A DNA stretch of 64,000 nucleotides from the NCBI RefSeq assembly GCF_009931655.1, contig NZ_CP047984.1, forward strand, positions 868,001 to 932,000, in the 5' to 3' direction. Origin of the DNA: Pontibacter russatus. Lineage in GTDB: Bacteria > Bacteroidota > Bacteroidia > Cytophagales > Hymenobacteraceae. The notes below the pieces were generated by a model that made no database searches, had not been told where the DNA came from, and saw only the letters and a list, made by a program, of their open reading frames with translations. Positions 62,836-64,000 of this stretch are shown here, in pieces. The stretch's first letter is position 1; each line of letters begins with the position of its first letter. The position numbers were made by a program, and so were the translations under genes.

Positions 62836-63977
62836 CTACCCTGGAGTATATAATTCAACAGATTTAAATTCACTTCTGCTACCACCACTGTGAACACCCA
62901 TCGCGTTTGCCCTGGCGTACTCCACCGGACTCATCCCTCCCAGGCTGTCATGGGGGCGGAGGTGGTTGTAGTCCCCCAGCCAGCCCTGGGCTGGCTGCCT
63001 GACCTGGTCCAGCGAGTCGAACAGATGCGCGTCCAGCACATGCTCTATGAAGGTGCCGTTGAAGCGCTCGATGAAGGCCTTCTGTGTCGGCTTGCCCGGC
63101 TAGATATAGACAAACCCGATGCCGTGCATGCGGCTCCACTCCTCCGTCAGCGAGGCAACAAAGTCCGGCCCGTTGTCCATCCTGATGCGCTTTGGCTTCT
63201 CCCCTCTCCTGATCAGGCGGTTCAGCACCCACACCACCCGGTTGCTCTTCAGGGAGAAGCCAACCTTGACGTGCAGCGCCTCCCGGTTATAGTCGTCCAT
63301 CACGTGGAAAGAGCGGAATTTCACTCCGCTGGCCAGCGCGTCGCTCATAAAATCAACCGACCAGGTGTGGTTCACCTCCTCAGGCACCTGCAGGGGCTCC
63401 TTTACCCGCTCGGGCAGCCGCTTTTTGGCTTTCCTCCTGCTACTCAGCCCGATGTTCTTGTAGACCCGGTGCACGCGCTTGTGGTTCCAGGGCTTGCCTT
63501 CCTTGCGCAGCCGGTGGTAGGCTTTCCAGAAGCCCTCCCGCGGGTGCTGCTCGGCCTTCTGCCGCAGCGCCTCTTCCACGGCCGAGTCGTCCTTCTTGCT
63601 CTTGTAGTAGTAGACGCACTTGCTCAGTTTGAGCACACGGCACGCCCTGCTGATGCCTACCTCTGGCAAAGAGGCCACTTCCTGAGCTATCTGTCGCTTC
63701 TGGCAGGGCGTTAAAGCTTTTTTTTCGATAATCTCTTTGGCTACTTTCAGGTCCAGGGCCAGTTCGGCGTACATGGCCTTGGGGCGGCGGTTCTCCTCCT
63801 CCAGCTCCTTTAGCCGCTTTAGCTCTGTGGCATCCATGCCGTTGTAGCGAGAGCGCCACTTGTAGAAGGCCGCCTGGCTTACGCCATGCTCCCAGCTGAT
63901 CTCTGCCGCGCTCTTGCCTGCTCGAACTCGTTGAGTATCCGGGCGATCTGCTGCGGGGGAAATGTTTTTCTCTTCAT
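62836..63977 (-). mobile_element. IS3-family element with disrupted OrfA/OrfB
   Basis: OrfA starts at ATG 63977 (MKRKTFPPQQIARILNEFEQ). A one-base G deletion near 63925 shifts the frame; the restored reading is GKSAAEISWEHGVSQAAFYKWRSRYNG, continuing as MDATELKRLKELEEENRR. OrfB (from about 63700) includes HPREGFWKAYHRLR, VNHTWSVDFMSDAL, DDYNREALHVKV and IRMDNGPDFVASL, giving two of the catalytic Asp residues. An in-frame TAG (63100-63102) replaces a Gln codon before [17 protein letters not shown]; the last Glu of DDE follows and the frame ends at 62836. An A8 run (63718-63725) could be a slippage site between OrfA and OrfB. It is close to the right window edge, so the outer end may be cut. 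Confidence 0.85.
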
Positions 63978-64000
63978 GAATAACTGTTCAAAGTTAAAGG

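Overview
The window looks like chromosomal DNA of a Bacteroidota bacterium, most likely a Pontibacter or Hymenobacter relative (inference). It has a curli (csg) locus of the Bacteroidota type, DUF1080 and DUF3078 proteins, a fused aspartokinase-homoserine dehydrogenase, moderate GC, and a striking excess of TATATA inside and between genes. No rRNA, tRNA or CRISPR array was seen.

Layout. 1-17.7 kb is mainly housekeeping: a metallophosphoesterase N-terminus, a decayed cation diffusion facilitator, DUF1080, an AraC regulator, a DUF2231-Rieske protein, MreB, Rnk, GdhA, ThrA, pirin, a deaminase, DUF808, an esterase with an in-frame stop, and DUF3078. 18.5-27.2 kb is a curli locus: csgE, csgF (in-frame stop), csgG, three long CsgA-like fibre subunits, a CsgB-like protein and a surface lipoprotein. 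27.2-58.5 kb is a stress and carbon-reserve region: GlgX, an MgtA-type P-ATPase, an ABC exporter frameshifted in its Walker A, an L,D-transpeptidase, an alpha-glucan phosphorylase, PEP synthase, four universal stress proteins (USPs) plus two USP remnants, BON, AI-2E, PPOX-like, DUF302 and SRPBCC proteins, a kinase/ATPase, and an unusual response regulator fused to a CRP/FNR protein. 58.6-64 kb is a mobile-element graveyard (IS5, IS982 and IS3 family) around PepSY-like proteins, a rubrerythrin and a P-type ATPase cut off by insertion.

How it fits together. Three perfect FNR-type palindromes (TGAT-N4-ATCA) lie in promoter regions: two in tandem before the truncated-USP/ppsA unit and one before the ABC-mgtA unit. 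The REC-CRP protein encoded at 56-57 kb keeps the Glu and Arg of an FNR-like recognition helix. I infer a local regulon linking USPs, Mg2+ transport, glycogen breakdown and PEP synthesis to an energy or oxygen signal.

Many genes are broken by single-base frameshifts or in-frame stops (all three stop codons occur). Real decay and sequencing error cannot be told apart from this sequence alone. Two inverted-repeat elements without genes (35.2 kb and 43.6 kb) look like MITEs; the ends of the first resemble the end of the IS982 copy at 60.1 kb.
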